Positions 1-9,022 of a stretch of DNA of 64,000 bases are shown here, in pieces. Location: NCBI RefSeq assembly GCF_014642635.1, contig NZ_BMIQ01000012.1, forward strand, positions 1-64,000, written 5' to 3'. This DNA comes from Aureimonas endophytica (lineage in GTDB: Bacteria; Pseudomonadota; Alphaproteobacteria; Rhizobiales; Rhizobiaceae). How positions within the stretch are numbered: the stretch's first letter is position 1; each line of letters opens with the position of its first letter. Below the pieces are notes generated by a model, which saw only the letters and a list, made by a program, of their open reading frames with translations, was not told the origin of the DNA and did not search any database. The translations under genes and the position numbers were made by a program.

Positions 1-135
1 CTTCCACTCAGCCCACCGCGTCACTCCCACGTCACCATGACAATCCCATGCAAAAATATCCGCCCTCCCAGACGGAAAGATCGGCCCGCTTCGTCGACGT
101 CCCCCGCCGGCCGGAAAACGGTCGGTGCGGTTCCG

Positions 136-1386
136 TCAGCCGCGCAGGGCTTCGGCCGGTGACTGGCGATAGGCGAGGAGGGCGGGCAGGAGCGTCACGA
201 GGCCGGTCAGCGTAATGAGGACGAGCAGCGCCAGTCCGTCTTCGCTTCGGAACTCGACCGGCAGGCGAATGCCGCTCGCCCCGCCGACATGACGCGCCAG
301 GGCCAGCGCCGCGCCATAGCCAAGCGCGAAGCCGCCGATTATGCCGAGACCGATCGTGCCGACCACTTCTAGCCAGACGATGGAGAAGACCGTGCCGCGC
401 GAGGCGCCGAAGGCGCGCAAGGCGCCGATCTGGCGCCGTCGCTGCAGGACATGGATGGTGACGACGAGAAGAATCGCGCCGGCGACCAGCGCCTGCGCGC
501 CATAGGCGATCGTCGCCAATACGCTGCGCGCATCGCCGAGCGTGCCGTAGAGCCTAGTCAGCACTTCGGCCGGAAAGACGGCGAGGCTGCGCTCGTTGCG
601 ATATTCCTGCCGCAGCTTGTAGGCGTCGGCGATGGTCCTCGGCTTCACGAGAATCGCCGGCACGCCGGGCGCGCCCGGCGATGCCAATGCCGCCGGGTCG
701 ATCGGCCGATCGAGATCCAGCGCGTCATGCGTGCCCGCCGCATCGGCGGCCTTCGCGCCGGCCAGAAGCGGGGGCACGGCCTCCGCCTCATGCGCATGCA
801 CCTGCCAGACGGCCTCGATCGGCACGAAGATCGCGCGGTCCCACGGGGTGCCGGTCGGCGCCATGCGCCCGACCACGCGGTAGCTGACCTCGCCATGGAC
901 ATGCCCGCCTTCGGACATCCGGCCATGCAGCGGATGGAAGCGGCTGTCGATCCCGCGTGCCACGGCGGCGCCCACCACCGCCTCGCCGAGCCGCGCGAAG
1001 AGCCGGCCCTCGGCGGGTCCGCCGAAACTCGAGATGACGTCGCCGGTCGTGCCGACCACCGGATCGTCGCCGACGAAATCGCCGAAGCCGACCGGTGCCG
1101 CGACGGCGACGCGTGGATCGGCTCTCAGCGCCGAAAGGACGCGGCCGGGCAGGAGGGGCAGGGGAGCCGGCTGCAGGAAGACCGACGAGAGGACGAGCTG
1201 CGTCTCGCTGCCGGGCGCGCCGACGACGAGATCGAAGGCGCTCGCCGCCCGCGCGCTGCCGAGGCGCAGCGCCCTTTCGCCGAGCGTCACCGAAACGCCG
1301 AGCGCCGTCGCGAGCGCGATGAGCAGCGCGACGGCGAGCGCCCCGGCCCATTGACGGCGAAGATCGGCGAGGACGAAGCGAATCAT
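136..1386 (-). CDS. ABC transporter permease, FtsX/MacB (LolE-like) family
   Basis: This 416-residue inner-membrane protein has one N-terminal membrane segment (about residues 12-35), a long periplasmic domain, and three C-terminal segments (about 290-410). The last part holds the FtsX-type signature around RRRQIGALRAFGASRG, and the protein ends in SPAEALRG, as these permeases usually do. The family uses ATP hydrolysis in the cytoplasm to drive a mechanical change in the periplasm (lipoprotein release, efflux or wall-enzyme control) rather than import. Its stop-to-start gap from the ATPase gene upstream is 3 bases, so the two are surely one operon. The substrate cannot be told; the exported partner at 2071-2532 may be part of the same machine. 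Confidence 0.85.
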   Translation of the reverse strand: MIRFVLADLRRQWAGALAVALLIALATALGVSVTLGERALRLGSARAASAFDLVVGAPGSETQLVLSSVFLQPAPLPLLPGRVLSALRADPRVAVAAPVGFGDFVGDDPVVGTTGDVISSFGGPAEGRLFARLGEAVVGAAVARGIDSRFHPLHGRMSEGGHVHGEVSYRVVGRMAPTGTPWDRAIFVPIEAVWQVHAHEAEAVPPLLAGAKAADAAGTHDALDLDRPIDPAALASPGAPGVPAILVKPRTIADAYKLRQEYRNERSLAVFPAEVLTRLYGTLGDARSVLATIAYGAQALVAGAILLVVTIHVLQRRRQIGALRAFGASRGTVFSIVWLEVVGTIGLGIIGGFALGYGAALALARHVGGASGIRLPVEFRSEDGLALLVLITLTGLVTLLPALLAYRQSPAEALRG

Positions 1387-1389
1387 CGG

Positions 1390-2067
1390 TCAGGCGCCTT
1401 CCGCCGGGAGGAGCCGGCCATTGGCGAGCCGCAACACGCCCCCCAGCCGTTCGAGAAGGCGCGGGTCGTGGCTGGCGACGATCAGCGTCGCGCCGGTCTC
1501 CGTCGCGAGGTCGAGAAGGAGTTCGCCCACCGCCGCCCCCGCCTCGGCATCAAGGCTCGCCGTCGGTTCGTCGGCGACGAGGATGCCGGGCCGCGTCACC
1601 AGCGCCCGCGCCACGGCGACGCGCTGCATCTGCCCGCGCGACAGGGTCTCGACGCGCCCGTCGCGCCGGGCGACGCCGACCCGGTCCAGCAGGCGCTCGG
1701 CCTCCGCGCGCGCCTCCGCCTGCGGCCGGGTCCGCGCCAGGCGATTGGGCAGAAGCACGTTCTCGATGGCCGACAGGCCGGGAAAGAGATGGAAATCCTG
1801 CATCACCAGGCCGACATGGCGCGCCCGCCAGCGGTCGCGCCGGGTCTCGGACAGGGTCGCGAGGTCGGTCTCGCCCCAGCGCAGCGCGCCGTGGCGCACC
1901 CGTTCGAGGCCGGTCAAGGCGTTGATGAGCGTCGTCTTGCCGGAGCCCGAGGCCCCGGTCAGCGCGATCCGGGCGCCGGGCTCGAGGCGCAGGGAGGGAA
2001 TGGCGAGCGCCGGGGCCGCCAGTCCTCGGAAACGGACTTCCAGGGCGTCGATCGCGAGGCCGAGCAT
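1390..2067 (-). CDS. ABC transporter ATP-binding protein (LolD/MacB-like)
   Basis: This 225-residue ATPase has a Walker A motif GASGSGKTTL near residue 38, a Q-loop (VMQDFHLFPGL), a signature LSRGQMQRVAVARAL and a Walker B ending in ILVADEPT. The signature reads LSRGQ instead of LSGGQ, a mild departure. Length and motifs match the LolD/FtsE/MacB group that pairs with FtsX-type permeases. The start at 2067 lies 3 bases after the stop of the exported-protein gene, and its own stop lies 3 bases before the permease start. It should energise the 416-residue permease as a homodimer on the cytoplasmic face. Confidence 0.88.
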   Translation of the reverse strand: MLGLAIDALEVRFRGLAAPALAIPSLRLEPGARIALTGASGSGKTTLINALTGLERVRHGALRWGETDLATLSETRRDRWRARHVGLVMQDFHLFPGLSAIENVLLPNRLARTRPQAEARAEAERLLDRVGVARRDGRVETLSRGQMQRVAVARALVTRPGILVADEPTASLDAEAGAAVGELLLDLATETGATLIVASHDPRLLERLGGVLRLANGRLLPAEGA

Positions 2068-2070
2068 GGA

Positions 2071-2532
2071 TCAGGCGACCGAGAAGCCGGCATCGACGAT
2101 GCGGACGCGGCTGACGAAACCGGTCTCGGGATCGGTCCAGGAGCCGAGATCGAGGCGCCCGGCGACGTCGATCGGCCGGTTGGCCTGCACGAAGGTCTGC
2201 GCCTCCTTCAGATAGATCACCACGATCGAATCGGGCCAATCGGCATCGGAAGAACAGAAGGGGCAGAGCGACATCGGAATTTCGGTGAGGACGAAGAACT
2301 TCGCCTCGGCCTTCAGCGGCGGGGCCATGAAGCCGCGCATCGTCACGTCCTGGCCGGCCAGGGCCTTGGCCTTGTCCGACAGGGTGAGGCCGAGAACGCT
2401 CACCTTGCCGTAGAGTTCGTCGAAGGCGATCGCGGACGCGGCCCGGGCGGGACGCAGGGGAATGAGCCCGCTCGCGGCCCCCGCGAGGGCGGATCCGATC
2501 ACCTGCCGGCGGGAAAGAGCGAAGCGGGCCAT
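2071..2532 (-). CDS. Exported protein with Tat-like signal, first gene of the ABC operon
   Basis: This 153-residue protein has an N-terminal twin-arginine-like signal (SRRQVIGSALAGAASG) ending near the AARA/AAS region at about residue 33. The mature part holds a short CPFCSS motif within a segment (VLTEIPMSLCPFC) that resembles the DUF3299-type periplasmic proteins often found beside FtsX-family ABC operons. The two cysteines in CPFC could bind a metal or be redox-active; that is inference. The start at 2532 is chosen because it gives the signal peptide and has a GAGGAG ribosome site upstream. A longer open frame upstream would antisense the alkaline phosphatase gene. Confidence 0.72.
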   Translation of the reverse strand: MARFALSRRQVIGSALAGAASGLIPLRPARAASAIAFDELYGKVSVLGLTLSDKAKALAGQDVTMRGFMAPPLKAEAKFFVLTEIPMSLCPFCSSDADWPDSIVVIYLKEAQTFVQANRPIDVAGRLDLGSWTDPETGFVSRVRIVDAGFSVA

Positions 2533-2570
2533 GGCCTTGGCTCCTCGAGGCGGGGCTGTCCCCCGAAGGA

Positions 2571-2596
2571 AAAGGGCCCCGGCGGCGGGCGCCGGG
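2571..2596 (-). terminator. Rho-independent terminator of the alkaline phosphatase gene
   Basis: Read on the minus strand, a 7-bp GC stem (CCCGGCG / CGCCGGG, loop of 5) is followed by GCCCTTTTCCTTC. It lies 37 bases after the phosphatase stop and before the next gene, which separates the two transcripts. Confidence 0.65.
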
Positions 2597-2632
2597 ACCT
2601 CGTGTCGTGCGACAGGGACTTTGCGTTCCGCC

Positions 2633-4375
2633 TCAGTTCTTCTGCGGCGCCAGGGCGAAGGCATCGGCGAGGACGCGATAGATGTCGCTCTCCTCCATAT
2701 AGCCCTTGAACTCCTCGGCGCCCGGTCCGGCCGCCTGAAGCACGACGTCGTCGACGGCATGGACGGCGGTATCGGCCGAGCGGGGCAGGTTGCCCTCGCG
2801 GAACACGGCGCCGGGAACCGACTTGTAGGCGTCGTTCGCGACATATTCCTTCTTTTCGTTCTGCACGGCGGGCTCGAACGGGCCGTCCATCTTCGGCCGG
2901 AAGGTCTCGTAATAGTCCGGATAGTTGTTGGAGAAGATGGCGAGGCGGCGCGACACGTCGACCCGGTCCGGATAGCCGTCGCCGTCCTTGTCCTCGTAGT
3001 TCGGGAAGCCGGCATCGGCATAGACGCCGACCTTCTCGCGCATCTCGGTGCCCGGCTTGTCGTCGTCGATCGTGCCGATGATCGAGACGCCATGGGTGTG
3101 GTCCGCGGTGGCGACGATCAGCGTGTCGGGATGGCTGCGCTGGAACTCGCGGGCGACGGCGACGGCCTTGTCGAACTCGATCGTGTCGATCATCGAGCGC
3201 TCCCAGTCCATCGGATGCGAGGCCTTGTCGATGCAGGAGCCCTCGACCATCAGGAAGAAGCCCTCCGGGTTCTTCGACAGCTTGTCGAGCGCGACCTCGG
3301 TCATCTCGACGAGGCCCGGCTGGTTCGGGAACTTCGCCACGGTGCCCTTCTTCAGGAAGCCGCGATCCAGCATGAAGTCCATGTTGCCGGTGTGGAAGAG
3401 GCCGAGCAGCTTGTCCTGATTCGTGCCCTTGGCGGCGGCGAGCTCCGTCTTGTCGGTCGCGAGCGCGTAGCCCGCATCCTTGAACATCTGGATATAGTCC
3501 TTGTCGTCCTTGCGCTTCGAGCCGGCGGTCGCCTGGGGTAGGAAATAGGCCGAGCCGCCGCCGAGCAGGACGTCCGGCTTCACGGCGAAGAGCATGTCGA
3601 CGATCTCCGGCTTGTCGGCCCGCTTGCGGGTGTGGGACACGACGGCCGCCGGGGTCGCGTCCTCGACCTCGGAGGTCGCGACGATGCCGATCGACTTCTT
3701 CGTCGTGCGGCGCAGCGCCTCGCCGATCGTCTCCACCTTCGGATCGTCGAAGGAATTCTTCGTGCGGTCGGCATAGACGCCGAGCGCGTTCACGGCCGTC
3801 TTGTGGCCGGTCATATAGGCCGACATCGTGTTGGCGCTGTCGGTGGCGACGGCATTGGTCGAGGAGGTGCCGACGAAGGCCATGTGGTCGAGATCGTCCA
3901 TGGCGAGGCGGCCGTTCGCCTTGCCCTCGGTCATGCCCTTGGACATGATCCGGGCGCCGGTGCGGTTGGCCACCGACATGCCGTCGCCGAGGAGGAAGAT
4001 GATGTTCTTCGCCTTGGGGATCGCCGGCGTGCCGTAGACCGTCCAGGTCACGGTCTTGGTCTCGTCGCCGGCCTTCGCCTCGACCTTATAGCTGCCCGGC
4101 TCCTTGAGGGCGGCGCCGTGGAGACGCACGGCGGAGGCCTCGGTGCCCTCTTCCTTGGCGATGAACTCGACCGGCTTGCCGAGCACCTCGGCGGCCGGCT
4201 TGCCGTTGATGGTCACGGACACGGCGCCTTCTTCGACCGCCTTCGCGAACTCGACCTTCATGTCGAAGGGCGAGCCCGCCAGGATCGTCGCGCGATCGAG
4301 CGGCAGCACCGTCGTCGCGCCGGCGGCGGAGGAAAGGAGGGTGGTGGCGGTGAGCAATGCGACCAGGCCGCGCAT
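2633..4375 (-). CDS. Secreted alkaline phosphatase (PhoA superfamily)
   Basis: This 580-residue enzyme releases phosphate from phosphomonoesters in the periplasm or outside the cell. It has a Sec signal (about residues 1-20), an N-terminal domain of about 110 residues, and then the phosphatase core starting with FLLGDGMS. The metal and nucleophile motif TDSANTMSAYMTG is near residue 179 with the expected D-S-A order, followed by MVEGSCIDKASH near 380 and ATADHTHG near 423. A DKDGDGYPDRVD loop near residue 460 looks like a calcium-binding insertion. The start at 4375 gives the signal peptide and has a GGAGA site upstream. A Pho box lies 46 bases before the start, so phosphate starvation should induce it. 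Confidence 0.9.
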   Translation of the reverse strand: MRGLVALLTATTLLSSAAGATTVLPLDRATILAGSPFDMKVEFAKAVEEGAVSVTINGKPAAEVLGKPVEFIAKEEGTEASAVRLHGAALKEPGSYKVEAKAGDETKTVTWTVYGTPAIPKAKNIIFLLGDGMSVANRTGARIMSKGMTEGKANGRLAMDDLDHMAFVGTSSTNAVATDSANTMSAYMTGHKTAVNALGVYADRTKNSFDDPKVETIGEALRRTTKKSIGIVATSEVEDATPAAVVSHTRKRADKPEIVDMLFAVKPDVLLGGGSAYFLPQATAGSKRKDDKDYIQMFKDAGYALATDKTELAAAKGTNQDKLLGLFHTGNMDFMLDRGFLKKGTVAKFPNQPGLVEMTEVALDKLSKNPEGFFLMVEGSCIDKASHPMDWERSMIDTIEFDKAVAVAREFQRSHPDTLIVATADHTHGVSIIGTIDDDKPGTEMREKVGVYADAGFPNYEDKDGDGYPDRVDVSRRLAIFSNNYPDYYETFRPKMDGPFEPAVQNEKKEYVANDAYKSVPGAVFREGNLPRSADTAVHAVDDVVLQAAGPGAEEFKGYMEESDIYRVLADAFALAPQKN

Positions 4376-4420
4376 GGCGTCGTCTCCAGCGTTGGGATGG
4401 CGGTCGGCTATTCGCTTTGC

Positions 4421-4438
4421 ATGACAGGGCAATGACGT
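4421..4438 (-). promoter_or_regulatory. Pho box upstream of the alkaline phosphatase gene
   Basis: On the minus strand ACGTCAT-tgcc-CTGTCAT forms two 7-mers with an 11-base period. The second is the exact PhoB half-site and the first matches 5 of 7. A further CTGTAAT lies at 4450-4456. The arrangement matches the established PhoB site of enteric and alphaproteobacterial pho genes. Confidence 0.65.
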
Positions 4439-4553
4439 AATATTATTGCATTACAGTGGGATGGCCGGGGCCATGACGGCGTGAAGACATCGTGGGCGGG
4501 CACTTCGTCGCAGGGGCCGCCGCCGATCCTCCGGCGCGTTTCCGGATCGCTTC

Positions 4554-5636
4554 TCAATCCCGAGGGGGATCGGCCGGGATCGACGCCTCGTCGGGGTCCG
4601 GTTGCCGGTCGGCCCTGCCTTCGAGAAGGAATTGCGGCCGGCTCGGCGTGAAGCCCTGGAAATAGGTCTTCAAGGCGGGCGAGGCCGCCAGGAGTTCCAC
4701 GATCTCGCGCGGATGGAGGGGCGTCCGTCCGAACCAGGGAAAGCGCTGCGGGCTGAAGCTCTCGACCAGCCAGTCCACCACGGCGCGATGGCGCGCCGTC
4801 TTGATCACTTCGGGATGGACGGCGAGCCAGATCTCGACCGAGCCGCCGAGCGCCAGATCGACGGGAACGACGTCGCCGCCGATCGCCATGGCATAATTCG
4901 GCAGAAGCCCGAGGCCCGCGCCTTTGGCGATCGCCCAGTAATGGGCGCTGGCGAAATTGGTCCGCAGCCGGATCATCCGATGCGCGACCTCGGGCGTGAA
5001 GATCGCGCCGAGATCGCCGCTGGAGAACTGTTCCATCTCCTGCGCGATGATCTTGTGCCCGGCGAGGTCGGCGAGGGTCGCGGGCAGGCCGTGGCGTTCG
5101 GCATAGGACCGGCCGGCGAAGAGCGCCAGATGGGCATGGCCGAGCCGGCGCTTGATGAGGTCGGGCGCCGTCGGCTCGGTCACCTGGATCGAGATGTCCG
5201 CCTCGAGCCGCAGGACGTCCACCGAGCGCAGGGCGCATTGCAGGGTGAGCTGGATGTCGCGTCCCTCGTCGGACAGGAAGTCGACCAGCTGGGGCAGGAG
5301 CCAGAAGGTGCCGAGGCCCTCGGTGACGGCGAGATGCACCGAGCCCGCCATGGTATTGGCCGCCGACTGGGCGACGCGCCACAGGTCGGACATGGACTGC
5401 TCGACGCTGCGGGCCGAGCCGGCGAGGCGCCGGCCCTCCGCCGTGAGGTTGACACCATTCGCGTTCCGGTAGAAAAGACGAAAGCCGAGAAGGTCCTCAA
5501 GCCGCTCGACGGAATTGCGCAGCGTGTTGACGCTCTGCCCGAGATCGAGGGCGGCCTGCCGGAAACTGCGGCGCTCGGCCACCGCCAGAAACACGCGAAT
5601 CCCGTCCCAATCGACGTTCTGGGGAAGGTGTTCCAT
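4554..5636 (-). CDS. LysR family transcriptional regulator
   Basis: This 360-residue regulator has an N-terminal winged helix-turn-helix (about residues 10-70: FLAVAERRSFRQAALDLGQS, then LEDLLGFRLFYR) followed by a LysR-type effector domain. Its C-terminus runs about 60 residues past the usual 300-residue length. It diverges from the acetyltransferase gene, and the 140-base gap between them contains a GTTA-N8-TAAC dyad of the LysR kind, so it probably controls itself and that gene. The effector is not known. Confidence 0.85.
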   Translation of the reverse strand: MEHLPQNVDWDGIRVFLAVAERRSFRQAALDLGQSVNTLRNSVERLEDLLGFRLFYRNANGVNLTAEGRRLAGSARSVEQSMSDLWRVAQSAANTMAGSVHLAVTEGLGTFWLLPQLVDFLSDEGRDIQLTLQCALRSVDVLRLEADISIQVTEPTAPDLIKRRLGHAHLALFAGRSYAERHGLPATLADLAGHKIIAQEMEQFSSGDLGAIFTPEVAHRMIRLRTNFASAHYWAIAKGAGLGLLPNYAMAIGGDVVPVDLALGGSVEIWLAVHPEVIKTARHRAVVDWLVESFSPQRFPWFGRTPLHPREIVELLAASPALKTYFQGFTPSRPQFLLEGRADRQPDPDEASIPADPPRD

Positions 5637-5677
5637 TTTCTGAACGCCCCGCTCCTATCTTTGCGGCATCCAGCGAT

Positions 5678-5693
5678 GTTAACGCGAGCTAAC
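5678..5693. promoter_or_regulatory. LysR-type dyad in the divergent promoter region
   Basis: GTTA-acgcgagc-TAAC is a perfect interrupted palindrome of the T-N11-A type that LysR regulators bind. It sits 42 bases before the LysR start and about 84 before the acetyltransferase start. Confidence 0.5.
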
Positions 5694-5776
5694 CATAAGG
5701 TACAACCTTGTGGAGAAGTCCATTGGCCAGCTCGACCAACCTTCCGCCGCGTTCCCCTTCCGACGAGGCCGGCGCC

Positions 5777-6361
5777 ATGTCCGCGCCGCGGCATCGCTTC
5801 GCCACCAACGATCCCGAGCATCGCGGCACCGGCATCTCGGTCGTCCATGGTCTCGACGACCTGATGAAGGTCGTCGCCGTGCGCTCGGCCGTCTTCCTCG
5901 GCGAGGAGAAGTTCGACTTCGCCCAGCAGTTCGACGGCAACGATCTTTGCGCGACGCATCTCCTCTACAGCGTCGAGGGCGAGCCGGCCGCCTGCATCCG
6001 CATCCGCTTCTTCGGCGATTTCGCGAAGATGGAGCGGCTCGCCGTGCGCAAGGAGTTCCGCCGCTCGCGCATCGCCTTCCAGATCGTGCGGGCCGCCGTC
6101 GATCTCTGCCGCGCCAAGGGCTTCCGCCGGCTCTACGGCCATGCCAAGCAGGACAAGCTCGATTTCTGGCAGTTCTTCGGCTTCAAGCTGCGCGACAATG
6201 GCGCGCCCTTCGACCTCGCCGGCTATGCCGTGGTCGAGATGGTCGAGGAGGTGGAGCCCTTCGAGGATGCCGTCCGGCTCGGCGGCGATCCGCTGCGCTC
6301 GATCCGCCCCGAGGGGCGCTGGGACGTGCCGGGCATTCTCGAAGAGCCGGCGAAGCTCTGA
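5777..6361 (+). CDS. GNAT family N-acetyltransferase
   Basis: This 194-residue protein has a GNAT fold: the acetyl-CoA binding stretch is around MERLAVRKEFRRSRIAFQIVRAA, followed by FWQFFGFKLRDNGAPF in the position of the last strands. It would transfer an acetyl (or acyl) group from CoA to an amine. The ATG at 5777 follows a GAGG site; an upstream TTG at 5708 would add 23 residues with no family likeness. The stop overlaps the next start by one base, so the small gene at 6361 is translationally coupled. The substrate is unknown. Confidence 0.75.
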   Translation: MSAPRHRFATNDPEHRGTGISVVHGLDDLMKVVAVRSAVFLGEEKFDFAQQFDGNDLCATHLLYSVEGEPAACIRIRFFGDFAKMERLAVRKEFRRSRIAFQIVRAAVDLCRAKGFRRLYGHAKQDKLDFWQFFGFKLRDNGAPFDLAGYAVVEMVEEVEPFEDAVRLGGDPLRSIRPEGRWDVPGILEEPAKL

Positions 6362-6615
6362 TGACCATCTCGACCGAAGAGGAGCAGGCGATCGCGAGCC
6401 TCGCGCGCTCGATCGTCCGGGACCGGGAGGCGGCGCGCGAGCTCAGCATGCCCTTCGCCTGCCGGCTGCTCGACCTGTGCCTGATGGAAGTGGCGCTGAA
6501 CTGGGAAGGGCGCGGCCCTTCCGCCGCCCGCGCGCCGAACGATCCGCTGGCCGCTCTTCTCGAAACCAAGCTGCGCGTGGCGCTGGCGGAGCACGGCAAT
6601 TTTCCGCCGCGCTGA
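6361..6615 (+). CDS. Small protein of unknown function coupled to the acetyltransferase
   Basis: This 84-residue, mostly helical, acidic and arginine-rich protein has no family I recognise. Its ATG overlaps the acetyltransferase stop by one base, which is strong support for its being real and in the same operon. There is no signal peptide or membrane segment. It could be a partner of the acetyltransferase. Confidence 0.65.
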   Translation: MTISTEEEQAIASLARSIVRDREAARELSMPFACRLLDLCLMEVALNWEGRGPSAARAPNDPLAALLETKLRVALAEHGNFPPR

Positions 6616-6676
6616 GGACGCCGATTCCCTTTCGATTTCACTCGTTGCGGCCTCGCGCCGATTTCAGGACATTCCC

Positions 6677-6994
6677 GTGAACCCTCGCAGCCAGCCGGAC
6701 GATCTCGCGCTTCTTCTCTATCTCGCCAATGCGCTGCCCGCCCTGCGCCGCGTGTCCGAGACGGCCGCACGCCTCACCGAGCATTCGATCGTGGAACTGG
6801 CGGTCGCCATCGCCTGCGGCCGCGACCCGGAAGGGTCGGCCTTCGACCTTTACCGCTATCTCGGCCATGCGGTGCGCGATGTCGAGGCGATCGCCCCGAC
6901 CAGCGCCGACGCGCTGCGCGCCGCCCTGTGCCGGCTGCTGCCGGCCGATCTCGCCGACGGCCTCGTCGACATGGCGCCGCTCGGCCGCGCCTGA
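6677..6994 (+). CDS. Hypothetical protein, 105 residues
   Basis: It opens with GTG at 6677, 61 bases after the previous gene, and codes a soluble helical protein with the segment LALLLYLANALPALRRVSETAARL. There is no recognised domain. Its high-GC codon use fits its neighbours, and it runs convergent to the peptide ABC operon with only 16 bases between. Possibly the third gene of the acetyltransferase transcript. Confidence 0.6.
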   Translation: MNPRSQPDDLALLLYLANALPALRRVSETAARLTEHSIVELAVAIACGRDPEGSAFDLYRYLGHAVRDVEAIAPTSADALRAALCRLLPADLADGLVDMAPLGRA

Positions 6995-7010
6995 GCGCGG
7001 AGCCGCCGCC

Positions 7011-8015
7011 TCAGGACAGCGGGAAGTGACAGGCGGCGAGCGTGCCGGCGCCGCCGGGCGCGGCCGAGAGCATCGGTCGCTCGGCGCGGCAGCGGTCCTG
7101 GGCACGGGGGCAGCGCGGCTCGAAGCGGCAGCCGGGCGGCGGCGCGAGCGGGCTCGGCACCTCGCGCGCCACGCGCCGCGCGCTCTCGCCGCTCGCCGTG
7201 CGCCGGCCGGCATGCGGCTCCGGAATCGCCTCCAGCAGGGCCGCCGTATAGGGATGGCGCGGCGCCTCGAAGATCTCGTCCGCCGCGCCGATCTCGACCA
7301 CCGAGCCGAGATACATCACCGCGACGCGGGTCGAGATCTGCCGCACCACTGCCAGGTCGTGCGCGATGAAGACATAGGTGAGGCCGAAGCGCTCGCGCAG
7401 GTCGCAGAACAGGTTGACGATCTGCGCCTGGACCGAGACGTCGAGCGCCGAGACCGGCTCGTCGGCGACGATCAGCTTCGGCTTCAGGGCGATCGCCCGG
7501 GCGATGCCGATGCGCTGGCGCTGGCCGCCGGAGAATTCGTGCGGGAACCGGCTGGCATGCTCGGCCGGCAGCTCGACGCTGGCGAGCAGCTCGGCGACGC
7601 GATCCGGGATTTCCTTTTCCGAACAGAGTCGATGTACGCGCAGCGGCTCGGCCAGGAGGTCGCCGACGCGCCGGCGCGGGTTCAGCGAGGCATAGGGGTC
7701 CTGGAACACCATCTGCAGCCGCGCCCGGAAGGGCCGGAGCGCGGCGTTGGACAATTCGCCGATCTCCGCCCCGTCGAATTCGAGCCGGCCGTCGGAAAGC
7801 TCGGTCAGGCGGGTGAGGCAGCGCCCGAGGGTGGACTTGCCGCAGCCCGATTCGCCGACGAGGCCGAGCGTTTCGCCCGGCATCACGTCGAAGGAGACGT
7901 TGTCGACGGCGGTAAGCACGCGCCGCCGCGCCTTCACCAGCGAGCGCACCGCGTCATAGCGCTTGACGATGCCGCTCGCGCGCAGCAGCGGACGGTTCGG
8001 AACGGCGGCGGTCAT
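7011..8015 (-). CDS. Peptide-type ABC importer ATPase (DppF/OppF-like)
   Basis: This 334-residue ATPase has Walker [13 protein letters not shown], signature [15 protein letters not shown] and Walker [13 protein letters not shown], and it ends in the cysteine-rich oligopeptide-ABC tail ([14 protein letters not shown]) that binds a 4Fe-4S cluster in relatives. It is the last gene of the five-gene importer operon, and its ATG overlaps the DppD-like stop by four bases (ATGA). It pairs with the other ATPase to drive uptake of a peptide or similar solute. Confidence 0.88.
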   Translation of the reverse strand: MTAAVPNRPLLRASGIVKRYDAVRSLVKARRRVLTAVDNVSFDVMPGETLGLVGESGCGKSTLGRCLTRLTELSDGRLEFDGAEIGELSNAALRPFRARLQMVFQDPYASLNPRRRVGDLLAEPLRVHRLCSEKEIPDRVAELLASVELPAEHASRFPHEFSGGQRQRIGIARAIALKPKLIVADEPVSALDVSVQAQIVNLFCDLRERFGLTYVFIAHDLAVVRQISTRVAVMYLGSVVEIGAADEIFEAPRHPYTAALLEAIPEPHAGRRTASGESARRVAREVPSPLAPPPGCRFEPRCPRAQDRCRAERPMLSAAPGGAGTLAACHFPLS

Positions 8016-9022
8016 GCGGATTCCAGCAGTCTGGCGCGGCGGAAGCGGGCCTTTGCCTCGTCCGGCAGGAAACAGGCGGTGCGGCCGGCGCCCTCCGCCA
8101 CGAGCGGCGGACGGGCCGTGCAGGGCGCGAAGGCATGGGCGCAGCGCGGCCGGAAGGCGCAGCCCTCCGGCGGCGACAGGAGATTGGGCGGCAGGCCGGG
8201 AATGCCGGTCAGCCGGTCCGGCCGGGGGCCGCGCAGCGGCGGGATCGAGTTGAAGAGGCCGTGCGTATAGGGATGTCGCGGCGCGGCGAACAGGTCCGCC
8301 ACCGGGCCGGATTCGACGATGCGGCCGGCATACATGACGCAGACGTCGTCGGCGATCTCCGACACGACGCCGAGATCGTGGGTGACGAAGACGACGGCCG
8401 TGCCATGGTCGCGCCGCAAGCGGTCGATCAGCGCCAGGATCTGCGCCTGCACCGTCACGTCCAGCGCCGTCGTCGGCTCGTCGGCGACGAGCAGCGCCGG
8501 CTCGCAGCTCACCGCCATGGCGATCACCACGCGCTGGCGCATGCCGCCGGACAGTTGATGCGGATAGCGCTCGGCGACGCGGGCGGGATCGGGAATGCCG
8601 ACCTCGGCGAGAAGGGCCACGGCGCGCTCGCGCGCCGCCTTGCGCGACAGGTCCGTATGGGCGCGGATCTGCTCGACGATCTGGGCGCCGACCGTGTGGA
8701 CCGGGGTCAGGGCCGTCATCGGGTCCTGGAAGATCATCGCGGCGCGCCGGCCGCGGATGCGGCGCAGGCGCTGCGGCGACAGGCCGACCAGCTCCTCGCC
8801 CTCGAAGCGGATCGAGCCGGACAGGACGGCGTTCGGATCGGTGATGAGGCCGAGCATGGCGAGCAGCGTCTGCGTCTTGCCCGAGCCGCTCTCGCCGACG
8901 AGGCCGAGGACGCGGCCGGCTTCGAGCTCGAAGGACACCCCGTCCACCGCCCGCACGAGGCCGCGTTCGGTGCGGAAGGAGACGGCGAGGTCGCGGACGG
9001 CGAGCAGCGGTTCAGCGGGCAT
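8012..9022 (-). CDS. Peptide-type ABC importer ATPase (DppD/OppD-like)
   Basis: A 336-residue protein. Walker [14 protein letters not shown], signature [15 protein letters not shown] and Walker [13 protein letters not shown] are all present, as is the C-terminal oligopeptide tail [15 protein letters not shown] place the start at 9022 ([12 protein letters not shown]), which matches the family N-terminus. A start at 9070 would add 16 residues lying inside the permease gene. It overlaps the permease by 11 bases and the second ATPase by 4. Confidence 0.87.
   Translation of the reverse strand: MPAEPLLAVRDLAVSFRTERGLVRAVDGVSFELEAGRVLGLVGESGSGKTQTLLAMLGLITDPNAVLSGSIRFEGEELVGLSPQRLRRIRGRRAAMIFQDPMTALTPVHTVGAQIVEQIRAHTDLSRKAARERAVALLAEVGIPDPARVAERYPHQLSGGMRQRVVIAMAVSCEPALLVADEPTTALDVTVQAQILALIDRLRRDHGTAVVFVTHDLGVVSEIADDVCVMYAGRIVESGPVADLFAAPRHPYTHGLFNSIPPLRGPRPDRLTGIPGLPPNLLSPPEGCAFRPRCAHAFAPCTARPPLVAEGAGRTACFLPDEAKARFRRARLLESA

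Noticed and set aside
1-135. A GC stem near 105-127 as terminator of the first ABC operon
   Set aside because: The pairing is imperfect and there is no T tract on the minus strand; not strong enough to list.
451-2709. A 752-codon open frame on the plus strand
   Set aside because: It lies antisense to the ABC operon and part of the phosphatase gene, has an arginine/glycine-rich filler composition and no domain. Such long shadows are usual in high-GC DNA.
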